NCBI RefSeq assembly: GCF_028858725.1
Contig: NC_084790.1
Location: forward strand, 28,189,031 to 28,253,030
DNA: 64,000 nt
Direction of reading: 5' to 3'
Source: Colius striatus
Taxonomy: Eukaryota > Chordata > Aves > Coliiformes > Coliidae
Below the pieces are notes generated by a model. It made no database searches. It was not told the DNA's origin and saw nothing but the letters and a program-made list of their open reading frames with translations. Positions 37,901-49,900 of this stretch are shown piece by piece. The first letter of the stretch is position 1, and each line of letters begins with the position of its first letter. The translations under genes were made by a program, and so were the position numbers.

Positions 37901-40900
37901 GATGATAAGATGTTGAAATGCCCCCTGAAGCAGTCAGACATTGGGTGGCAGGGTGTGTGGACAAATTTAGGCAAATTCCTAGGACACTTATCACCTCCTG
38001 TAACCTGGGATTTTACATCTGAACAGATAAAAAACCTGCTTTACTGGCACATGGCCTGATAGAAGGGCATCGTGCATACCCCAATGATGCCCATCAGGCT
38101 CAGGCACTATACTAGGGCCTGGCTTCTGCCTACTGAGATGCAGTCCAGTCTTCTCAGAGAACTATGGTCAAGGCAGAAAGTCAAACTGTATCTGAGACCA
38201 CCATGGTTGAGTCATGGAATCAAACAACCACCACAGTGATTGCCCAAGTAGTGAAAAAGAAACAGTGAATAAGGAGGTCAAGTCCATGTAATCGATTAGT
38301 AAGGGCAGAAGAGGAGGAAGAGGAAAGGTTAGAAGAAGAAGGTGGTCCTTCAGTAAGGAGATCAGGAGAAGGAGTGAAAGAAATCGAAAAGGAAATGGAA
38401 ATTACTCGGTCCCTGACCTCATCAGAACTTCGAGATATGAGAAAAGATTACAGTTGCCAGCCAGGTGAGCGGATTGCTGCCTGGCTGCTCCAAACCTGGG
38501 TTAACAGGGCTGACACTCAGCATTTGGAAGGTAGAGAAGCCCAACATCTGAGATCTCTTGCTAGGGACCAGGGAACTGATAGAGACATTCAAAAGAAGAC
38601 CTCAATTTGGAGTCTCTGGAAATGGCTCCTCTCAAGTGCAAGAGTAAGATACCCATTCAAGGAAGATCTTGTAAATCATAGAATCATGGAATAGTAGGGG
38701 TTGGAAGGGACCTTTAGAGATCATCTAGTCCAATCCCCCTGCAGAAGCAGATTCACCTAGACCAGGTCGCATCGGAACATGTCCAGGAGAGTCTTGAAGA
38801 CCTCCAAGGAAGGAGACTCCACAACCCCTCTGGGCAGCCTGTGCCAGGGCTTCCTCACACAGTGAAATAGTTTTATATTATATTTAAATGGAACTTTTTG
38901 TGTTCCAGCTTCATCCCATTACCCCTTGTCCTGTTGCTAGCTACAACAGAAAAAAAGGATTCTCCTACCTCGTGACACCCACCCTTTAGATATTTATAAA
39001 TGTTAATTAGTAAGATCTCCCCTCAACCTCCTCTTCCCTAGACTAAACAGCCTCAGCTCCCACAGTCTTTCCTTGTATGAAAGATATTCCAGTCCCCTGA
39101 TCATCTTAGTGGCCCTGCACTGGACTCTCTCCAGAAGTTCTGTCCCTCTTGAGCTGAGGAGCCCAGAACTGGACACAGGACTCCAGATGAGGCCTCACCA
39201 AGGCAGAGGAGAGGCAGAGAAGAACCTTCCTTAGCCTGCTGGCCACACTCTTCTTGATGCATCCCAGGAGGCCATTGGCCTTCTTGGACACGAAGGCACA
39301 TTGCTGGCTCACGGTTATTTATTATCAATCAGGACTCCCAGAGTCTCTCCAGAGTTGCTCTCCAGCAGTTCGACCCCCAGCCTGTACTGGTGCATGGGGT
39401 TGTTCCTTCCCAGATGCAGGACTCTGCACTTGTCCTTGTTGAACCTCATGAGGTTCCTCTCTGCCCAACTCTCAAGTCGGTCGAGATCCCGCTGAATGGC
39501 AGCACAGCCTTCTGGGGAATCAGCCAGTCCTCCCAGTTTGGTGGCATCAGCCAACTTGCTGAGGGTACACTCTGTCCCTTCATCCAGGTTGTTGATGAAG
39601 ATGTTGAACAAGACTGGCCCCAGAACCCATCCCTGTGGAACTCCACTGGCCACAGGCCTCCAACTTGATTCTGTGCCATTGATCACCACCCTCTGGGCTC
39701 TGTCATTCAGCCAGCTCTCCATCCACCTCACTGTCCACTCATCCAAGCCACACCGCTTGAGTTTTCTGATGAGGATGTTACGGGAGACAATGTCTAAAGC
39801 CTTGCTGAAGTCAATGTAGATGACATCCACTGCTCTCCCCTCATCTAGCCAGCCAGTTATGCACCCATAGAAGGATCTCAGGTTGGTCAAACAGGATTTC
39901 CCCTTGGTGAATCTGTGGTGACTCCCCCTGATAACCATCTTATCCTTCATATGTTTAGTGATAACATTCAGGATAAGTTGTTCCATCACTTTTCCAGGGA
40001 TGGAGGTGAGGCTTTCCAGCCTGTAGTTTCCTGGGTTGTCCTTCTTGCCCTTTTTGAAGGCTGGAGTGACATTGGCCTTTCTCCAGTCTTCTGGTACCTC
40101 ACCTGTCCTCCATGATTGTTCAAAAATGATGGAGAGAAGCTTAGCAATTGCATCAGCCAGCTCCCTCAGCACTCTAGGATGCACCCCATCAGGACCCATG
40201 GACTTATGAGCCTTAAGCTTGGCCAACAATCTTTAACCTCTTCCTCTTCAACCCAGGGCAAGTCCTCTGCTGTCCTGGCCATCCTGTTATCCTTGCTGGA
40301 CTGGGCTTCCCGAGGGTCAGCCTTGGCCATAAAGATTGAAGCAAAGAAGGCATTCGGTACTTTGGCCTTCTCTGCATCCTCAGTCACTAGGGCACCCTCA
40401 GCGTTTAGCAGCAGGCCCACCCCCCCCACCCCCCCCCCCCGTCCTTCTGATGCTGATGTACTTGAAAAATGCCTTATTACTGTCCTTAACATCCCTGGCT
40501 AAATTTAATCCTAGAAGGGCTCTATAGCCTTCCTAGTTGCACCCCTACATGCCCTGGCAATGTTCCTACACTCTTCCCAAAAAGCCAGCGCCTGTTTCCA
40601 CCTCTCACAGATGGCTGCTTTCTGCCTGAGTTGTCCCAGCAGACCCTTGCTCATCCATGGAGGCCTCCTACCTCCTTTTCCTCCTTTTTTGTGCATTGGG
40701 ACACACTGATCCTGGGTTTGGATGAAGTGGCACTTCTATCTTCTAGAATCATACCCCATGAGATCCATCCAAGTAGATCTTTGAAGAGGCCAAAGTTGGC
40801 TCACCTGAAACCCAGGGTCACGGTCCTGCTTTGTGCTCTGCCTCTTCCACACAGGATCTCGAACTCTACCATCTCATGGTCACTGTAGCAGAGGTTGCCT

Positions 40901-43900
40901 CCAACCTTCACATCCCCAACCAGACTTTCTCTATTCGTTAGTACCAGGTCCAGCAGCACACCCCTCCTTGTTGGTTCCTCCATCAACTGCGACAGGAAGT
41001 TGTCATCAACAATCTGCAGGAACCTCCTGGACTGTGTGTGCTTGGCCGTGTGGCTATCCCAGGAAATATCAAGGTGGTTGAAGTCCCTCATGAGGACCAG
41101 GGACTGTGATTGTGAGGCAGCTCTCAGCTGTTTGTAGAAGGCCTCATCCACATCCTCCTCCTGATCAGGTGGCCTGTAGCAAACTCCTACAACAACAACA
41201 CCTGCCTTGCCCTGCCCATTAATTTTTACCCATAAGCACTCTACTCTCTCCTCATCCCCACCCAGGCACAGTTTGGTACACATTAACTGCTCTCTCACAT
41301 GAGAGCAACTCCACCTCCTTGTCTTGTCAGTCTGTCTTTCCTGAACAATACATAGCCCTCCATGGCTGTGCTCCAGTCATGGCAGCTGTCCCACCACGTC
41401 TCTGTGACCACAATGAGGTCGTAGCCCCGCATCTGCACCCACATCTCCAGTTCCTCTTGTTTATTCCCCAGGCTGTGTGCATTGGTGTAGAGGCAGTGCA
41501 GGGGCTTACTCAAACACACAGGTTTCCCTGGATGGGTGCAGGAGGTTTCTTCCTGGTTTGGCTCTTCCTCAGGGTGGTCAGCCTTCGCATCTCAGCCCAG
41601 TGTGCAGATGAAGGGCACTTATCATTGCATTCCCTGTCCAGCCCTGTTTCCCAGATAGAGGGGACAGCTTGTTATATTTTGCTTCTTCCCCCACTCCCCA
41701 AGTCCCTTAAAGACCTCTTTATTAAGTTTGCTAGCCTACTCCCAAATGTTCCAGTGCCCTTACGGGAAAGATGAATCCCATCCCATCCTATCAAGCTTTA
41801 GTCCTCAAGGAAGGATCCATTGTCAAAGCACCCAAAGACTTCCCACCAGCACCAGCCTTTTAGCCAGGAGCTCACTTGGCTGATTTTTCCATTACAAACT
41901 CCTCCTTTATCTCTAGTGAACAGGATAGAGGAGAAAATAATACAAATCCCTCTACCTTTTACCCGCTCCCCCAGGGATTAAAAATCCATCTGGATCCTGG
42001 AGACGTCATGCCTCATGACATCATTTATACCTACATGGAACACAAGCAGGGGGTAGTAGCCTGCATCCCTGACAAGCCATGGCACTCTCTTGGCCACATC
42101 CCTGATTTTGGCCCCAGGCAGGCAGCACACCTCTCTGGACTCCCTACCTGCTCCACACACAGGTCTCTCAGTGCCCCTTAGCAGCAAGTCACCCACAAGC
42201 AGCACCCATCTCTTCTTCCTATGATGTCCATTACCTACTGCAGGTGGAGAAGCTGATGGGTTGTTTGGTGGATTGCTTGACAGGCTTCCCCTTTTGGAAC
42301 TTGCTCGTTGAAGTCCCTTGTCGCCTGTGCCTCATACTTATTTGTAGTGGGCACTCCAGAAGAAGGACTTTGAAGACAAGCCTTTGTCCTTTTTTTTTTG
42401 TAACCAGGGTCCAGGGCTTGTTGGATTCACTGGAGGCTTGCACCTGACTGCAGAAGCCTCCATCTTTCTCCACTTCTTCCCCTCTAATACTACAGAGCCT
42501 GTAGTATTAGAGGAGAATCACAGTTTCCTGCAGCTCTTTCACCAGGCACTGCAGTTCCTGAACTTCAGGGCACCTATGACACATTTTTGCCTCAGAAGTA
42601 TAGGTCCCTAAGCAGGCTAAACACTCCCTGCACTCCACCTGGACCGAAGCTTCTCTACTAACCAGTGCTGTATGGGTGGATGCATTGACCTTCCCCTGGG
42701 TTTTGTCCACCTGAGCCCTGGCTTTAGTCCTTAGGTGAGTGCTCACCATTTTGCTAGGTTGAAGCTGAAGCACTTCTCTGACTTCTGTTTCTCTAAATGG
42801 GCCGTGGGGTTGTTCCCTGCCCATCCTCCCTGCTCACTCTGCCTGCACAAACTGCCACACCACACCTGGGTGCCGTGTCACTCCGTTTACCACACTCCTG
42901 GTTGCTGGTGCTCCCTGGGGGACGATTAAATCCCCCGTGGTTTCTGCAGCTCCGCCTCCCAGCAAGACTGTCACCCTCGCAAGAGCCGTCTGGTCCTGGC
43001 AGCTCTCCTCGTTTTTCCTCCAGTCCCCGTGCTCCAGGAATCCCTGGATTAACTAAATCAGTCACACAGCCACGAATAAACAAGCCTTGCCTCCACTTTG
43101 TGTACCGTCAATGCCCAAGGAAATGGCAGATGAAGGCATCCAATACCTAAGGAAATTAGCTGTGTTGGAAGTCATCTATACTGATCTAGATAATGCTGAG
43201 GCCTCCACAGATCCAGACAATGTCCAGTGTACACGGGCCATGTTGAGAAAAGTGATTCAGAGTGCCCCAGCTACATATTCTAATATCTTGGCAATGGTGT
43301 ATCACCCAGACATGGATATACCAACAGTGAAGAGAATATCTTCTTGGTTGCAGAACTATGAAGAGAGCCTCTGCACCTCCTCACCAGTGTGGGATGATGG
43401 CCTGACTGTCAGAACTGCCCCAAGAATTCCATCATCCACTGCCCAGACCAGGGGAAAAGGAAATCCCAGATGCAGGAGTACACCACAAAATGAACTCTGG
43501 CTCTTTTTGTGTGGCCAAGGAGATGGTGAACCCATTTTTAAGCTGGAAGCTTGTGTACATGAACTAAGGGGGAAAAGAGCTGTTAGAAAAGGATCATCCA
43601 AGAAGGCTGTCAGTGTAGTAGCTGCAAGCAAAAAAGAAGACAATCAGTGGTCTCCCAGATATAAAAGAACTGCAATCACCTCCTCTGATGCCGATGAGGA
43701 GACTTCAGGTCTGCAATTTTAAGGATCAGATAGTGAATACTCATTGATGATGATGAAGAACAGAAATAGAGGGTCCCTGCCTCCAGCCAGGAGGAGGAAA
43801 GGGATGACCGAATGTACTGGACTATGTGGGTTCAATGGCCCGGCACATCAGATCCACAAAGCTATAAAGCCTTAGTAGATACAGGAGCACAGTGTACATT

Positions 43901-46900
43901 GATGCCATCAAGCTAGAGGGGCAGAGATTCTGTCTTCATCTCTGGAGTGACAGGGGGATGTCAAGAATTAGCTGTATTAGAGGCTGAAGTGAGCTTAACA
44001 GGGGACAAATGAGAAAAACATTCCATTGTGACTGGTCCAGAGGCTCCTTGTATTCTTGGCACAGATTACCTCAGGAGAGGGTACTTCAAAGACCCCAAGG
44101 GGTATTGATGGGCTTTTGGTATAGCCTCTGTAGACACAGAGAAAATCAAACAACCCTCTAGTTTACCTGGCTTCTCAGAAGACCCTTTTGTTGTGAGATT
44201 GCTTTGAGTTCAAGAGCAATAGGTACCAACTGCTAGCAGGATGGTGCACCGGAGGCAGTATCACACAAATCAAGACTCCCTGGCTCCCATTCGTGAGTTG
44301 ATTCAGCAACTGGAGGCTCAAGGAGTAATTAGCAAAACTCATTCCCCGTTTAATAGTCCCATATGGCCTGTGAAAAAAATCTGATGGGCGGTGGAGGCTA
44401 ACAGTAGACTATCGTGGCCTGAACAAAGTGACACCACCACTGAGTACTGCTGTACCCAGACACATTAGAGCTCCAGTATGAACTGGAGTCAAAAGCAGCC
44501 AAGTGGTATGCTACGATTGACATTGCCAATGCATTTTTCTCAATTCCATTGGCAGCAGAGTGCCAGAGTTCTCCTGCACATACAGAGGTGTCCAATATGC
44601 CTGGAACAGATTGCCCCAGGGGTGGAAGCATAGTCCTACCATTTGTCATGGGCTAATCCAAGCTGTGCTGGAAACGTGTGATGCTCCTGAACATTTACAG
44701 TACATTGATGACATAACTGTATGGGGCAACAAGGCAGAAGAAGTGTTTGAGAAGAGGAAAAGAATAATTCAGATTCTTCTAAAAGCTGGTTTTGCTATAA
44801 AAAGGAGCAAGGTAAAGGGATCTGCACAAGAGATCCAGTTCTTGGGCATAAAATGGCAGGATGGATGTCAACATGTGCCTATGAATGTTGTGAACAAAAT
44901 AGTGACTATGTCTCAATCAACCAATAAGAAAGAAACACAAGCTTTCCTGGGCCTTGTGGGATTCTGGAGGATGCATATCCCAGGTTATAGTCAGCTCATG
45001 AGTCCTCTTTATAGAGTAACCAGAAAGAAGAACTGTTTTGAATGGGGCCTTGAGCAACAACAAACTTTTCAACAAATTAAACAGGAAATAGCTCGTGCAG
45101 TCGCCCTTGGGCCCATCGATAAAGGACCAGATGTGCAAAATATCCTCTACACTGCCACTGGAGAGCATGGTCTCACCTGGAGCCTCTGGCAGAAAACATC
45201 TGGAGAAACCCGAGGTCAACCATTAGGGTTTTGAAGCCGAGGATATCGAAGATCAGAAGCCCACTACACCCCAAATGAAAAAGAAATACTAGCAGCATAT
45301 GAGGGACTTTGAGCTGCTTCAGAAGTCATTGGCACAGAAACTTATCTCCTCTTGGCATAAAACCCCTTCTATACATCATGCAACCAGTATTACATGGAGT
45401 AAGTGGATAGCATTGATTGCACAACGATCTCGACTGGGGAAACCTAATCGCCCAGGAATCCCGGAACAGATCATGGACTGGCCAGAAGGCAGAGATTTTG
45501 GAGCATTGCCTGAGAAAGTAGCTTGTGCCCAGGAGGCACAACCATACAATGAACTATCAGAAGATGAGAGGCATTATGCTTTGTTTACTGATGGATCTTG
45601 CCACATGGTAGGAAATCATCATAAGTAGAAAGGAGCTGTGTGGAGTCCTACACGACAAGTTGTTGAGGCCACTGAAGGAGAAGACAAGTCAAGTCAGTTT
45701 GCTGAAGTTAAAGCCATCCAATTAGCTCTAGAGATTGCAGAACGACAGAAGTGGCCAGTACTCTATCTTTACACCGACTCCTGGACGGTGGCTAATGCCC
45801 TATGGGGATGGCTACAGCAATGGAAGAAGACCAACTGGCAGCCCCAATGATAAACCCATCTGGGCTGCCGGACTCTCATCTTACTTTCTCCCCTCCCTGG
45901 CTTGCTGAGGAGGGGGGTGACAGAGCAGCATGGTCAGCACCTGGCATCCAGCCAGGGTCAAACCACCACACTCATCCTTCTTCTCCAGCCCTTGAATTCT
46001 GCAATGACAGACCTCTGCATCACTAGCTCAGGTATTTCACTTTTTCACACTACACTAATTATGTTCTGCACTCAGATATCTGTGACTGCTGACATGAGCA
46101 TGTATCTCACATGTCTATTGCATGAGTGCAATGTTAAGAACTATCTTACTATCTTGCTTTTCTACAACTGTGTTAGAAATGAGCTATATGGAAAGCACCA
46201 CCACAGAATCAGAAATATTAACTTTTTCATTCATGTATCTCTGTTGAGTATATTTTTTAAAAATCCATGATTTCTCAGATACTGAGTTGCTCTAACCATG
46301 AAGAAAAATAATACATTTTATCACTTTTCCTCATCCTAATTCCCCTTCTCTACATTTCTGGCTATATTATATTACACGAACACTGAGTTTAGCCTATAAA
46401 AGATAATTACCAATATATTTTTAATATGCAGCTTCACTATCTAAGTCTCCAGCAGCAATAAACCCTACAGATGACTTTTTCAAATTTTACTTGCTATACA
46501 CGTTGATCCTTGTTCCTCAATCACTGAAAAATAGAAAAGTTCTTCATAATTTTTATATAATGTTCTACAACCTTGAACTCAACTCTTTAGACTCTTTACA
46601 TAGCCCAGTGTACACAAGCTAAATTTGCACTCTTCTACTATGTTTTTACAGTTATGGTAGCCCTTGAAACTAATATACAAAGAGCAACAACGTACATAAG
46701 GGTTCTAAAGCTCCAAAAGTAACACTTGAAAGTAGATTGATAGTTCAGCAGAACTAAACTTAGCAAGTTAGTGCAAAACAATTAAAACCACTGAACAGTG
46801 ATTTTGTTTTAATTATTTAACTATACCTTTGAGTATCACTAGGGAACTCTGGAAAGCACTACAAGCTAAGGCAAAAGAATCCTGTGAGAACAGACTATTT

Positions 46901-49900
46901 ATTTTACCCAAGTAAAACATCTTTTCACCTAACACACAGATCCCACTCACAGTAAAATTTCATTTGTTCATCTTAAATTTAAGGGAATCAAATATAACTT
47001 ACCTCTCTAGCAGCACAGTCATGAGGAGCCTCTTCTTTATTTACTTTCCCTTTTGGAAATCCCCAACCAGACTTTGCTAAATAGCCCTGAACTAAAAGAA
47101 CCTGAAAAATACAAGGAAATGCAATTGTGAAACACTCACTGTTCTAACCATTTTCTATAAAACGTCTGCCCTTCATTGTTCATGCTTCTCCAAAAAGACA
47201 CTTTAGCCTGGAGAAAGGAACCCATTAGGTTTTCTGTGTTCTAGCAACTATGAAATTTTTAATGGGATCACACAATTCAAAATAAAAACACAAAACCAAC
47301 CAAAACTGAGTAGGAAAGCAAGCAGTGTTTACTGTCGTCCTTATTACATTTGTGAACATATTCAACAGTGTCAACTATCAGGTCTTTGTGAATCTGAAGC
47401 ACTTTCAGTTTTTTCTCCAGATAAAAAAATGTAAACAACATAAAGATTACTTCTGTCAGCACATCATCTTTCCTTCTAGCCTTCCACAACTATTTCCATA
47501 CTTACATTTTCAAGTGTCTCATCAAGAATAATTGCACCGTAAGTTGGCACTCCCATTTTGTATTCTTTCCACTCATCTAAAACCTTTTGTACATCTTCAC
47601 CTTGAGGCAGTAAAAAAGGACAGTGACTGAAGAGTACAGCGGCATGTTAAGGAAGATAAACTATAGCATCCAGTTTCAAATCACACACAGATGTACAAAA
47701 GAAACCCACTCAACATTTACCACAACCACACTACCTTCCCTACGTGCTTTCAAGAAGTCAATTCTCTCAGAAGTCAAAACATTCTGTACAAACTATTACC
47801 AAACTCCAAAGGTAGCCATCAAGTCACTTAGTCATTCTAACATAAACCAACTTAAATTTTAAAAAGACAAAAAGAACAAACATACAAAAACACCAATAAA
47901 AAACCAATGTGGTGGTTTAACCCCAGTCAGCAATTAAGCACCAGGAAGCCACTGCTCACTACCCCTGCCCCCCAGAGCAGTGAGAGGATAGCTGGGGAAA
48001 AAAAATAATTAAAAAAATCATGAGTTGAGAAAATAAGAGTGTAACAACTGAAATGAAACATATAATAATGATAGTAAAATATAATAATAGTAACAAAAAG
48101 AGATCTTAAAAAGTTGAATAAAATGCAAGAAAAACAAACTGTTGCCCAGTGCCATTGCTCACCATCTGCTGACAGATGACCAAGCAGTGATCCACACCTC
48201 TCCACCAACTCCTCCCAGTTTATATACTGGATATGATATCCTATGGTATGGAATAGCCCTTTGGCTAGGCCAGGTCAGCTGTCCTGGCCATGCTCCCTCC
48301 CAGCTTCTTGTATATCTGCCTGCTGGCAGATCATGGGAAACTGAAAATCCTTGGCTTAGGATATGCAACAGGAGCAATAAAGAATAGCAACAACTTCTCA
48401 CACTAAATACAAAACACATCACTGCACAAGCTACTTAGAAGAAAAAAATAACTATCTCAGCCAAAACCAAGACAGGCAAGAATAAAGATGACACAAGGCT
48501 GCTAAAAGGAAGATTTCCCCTAATTTTGAAGAAAAAATATCCACGTAACAGTTATTTTGAACACATATTATTCTTAAAAACTCTTTTTTTTCAGTTTTAA
48601 GTGCATAAGTGCAGTGGTTCAAACTCAATCAGGAACTAAGCCCTACATAGCCACTCACTCAACTCACCCACAGTGAGATGGGAAAGAATCAGAATAGTGA
48701 AAGTAAGAAACCATATGGGTTTCTGGCATGGTTTGGCCCTGCTAGCACAGCAGCACCATGAGTCTCTCGCTCGGTGTCCCCATTCACCCACACCCTCATT
48801 AGGATGGCGGAGGACCCAGCAAAATGGGAGTAAAAAGATAAGCAAGGTTGTTGTGGATTAAGATAATGGCAGGGAGGGCTCACTGCCAATTATGGCTCCA
48901 GGCAAAACAGACTCCAGTACTTGACTTAAAGAGAAAAGTAGGAAAGTTTATTTTACAAGAAACAAAAAAAGCAAAAAAGGAGTAGGATGATAAGATTACA
49001 ATCAGCACTTTAAGATCTCCCTCCCCCATCCCTCCTTTCTTCCCAGAAGATATCAACCTGCACCTGATACCTCTACCTCCTCCCCTGTCAACAGCTCAGG
49101 GGGGCAGGGAATGGGGAATGTGGTCAGTCTCTCACAGATGGGCTCTGCCATTTCAGTCTTATCAGATGAGGACGGCTCCTGGCATTCTTCCCCTGCTCCA
49201 ACACAGGGTTCTTCCTCCAGGACACAGTCCTTAACGAACTTCTAGGGTGTGGGTTGCTCCCAACAGCTGCAGCTTCTGCTGATACAGGGTCCCTCTCTAG
49301 AGACAAGGCCTCTTCTGGGCATAAGTTTAATGAGCTGCTTTGTCATGGGCTCCTCCCTACAGTTACAGCTGTGGATATTGGGTCCCTTCCTCAGGACATG
49401 GCCTGTTCCAGTCATAGTGATAAAGGGTCCCTCCTTCGGGACGCCATAGTTTTAAAGAAGGAAATCACTGCCCCTGGCTCGGGGTCTGCAGTGAAGTGGT
49501 TGGGTCCCCTCACAGGACACAGCTTCCTCCGGCCATAGTCACTGTCCCTGGCTTGGGACCTTTAATGAAGTGAATCGCTGCCCCTGGTCCGCGGTCAGCT
49601 TTATCAAAATGAGTCTCTGCCCCTGATGTGGGGTCTTTAAAGAAACGAAAATAAATCTCAGCTTCACCAGTTCTCTCCATAGAATGCAGGGGAGTCTCTG
49701 CTCCAGCACACCTCCTCCTCTCTTTCATCACTGACCTTGGAGTCTGCATGGTTCTTTCTCTCACTGTTCCTACTGCTTGCACCACCAGCCAGAAGAAGAA
49801 GGGCGGAAAAATGGAAGAAGACGGAGGAAGAAGCCTCTTCTTCCAGCTTCTTCTTAAAAAGTGATCGTGGAAGCATCTAATTGGCTCAGCTCCAGAAGTG

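Larger units (their letters stand above)
36857..45971 (+). mobile_element. ERV-L-like endogenous retrovirus, defective, with nested CR1
   Basis: Order on the + strand: 5' LTR 36857-37400, primer-binding site 37408-37425, hydrophobic leader ORF 37450-37899, gag (split by a CR1 at 38673-43095), protease, reverse transcriptase, RNase H, then a direct jump at about 45870 into the last 100 bases of the 3' LTR. The pol signatures ([38 protein letters not shown]) and the Fv1-like gag ([15 protein letters not shown]) place it with ERV-L-type elements. Integrase, anything 3' of it and most of the 3' LTR are missing. Stops and frameshifts break gag, pro and pol. Flanking target duplications are not convincing. 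It is antisense to DCP2. Confidence 0.85.
35345..47002 (-). other. DCP2: DCP2 intron 4 (11.7 kb)
   Basis: A GT-AG intron (donor gtaagt). It contains a small CR1 fragment (35990-36112) and a 9-kb ERV-L-like provirus (36857-45971) with a nested 4.4-kb CR1. The remaining 35345-35989, 36113-36856 and 45972-47002 are AT-rich without recognised features. Confidence 0.85.

Noticed and set aside
36852..45976. Target-site duplication around the ERV-L-like provirus
   Set aside because: caaat before and ctcat after agree at only three of five bases, not enough to claim.
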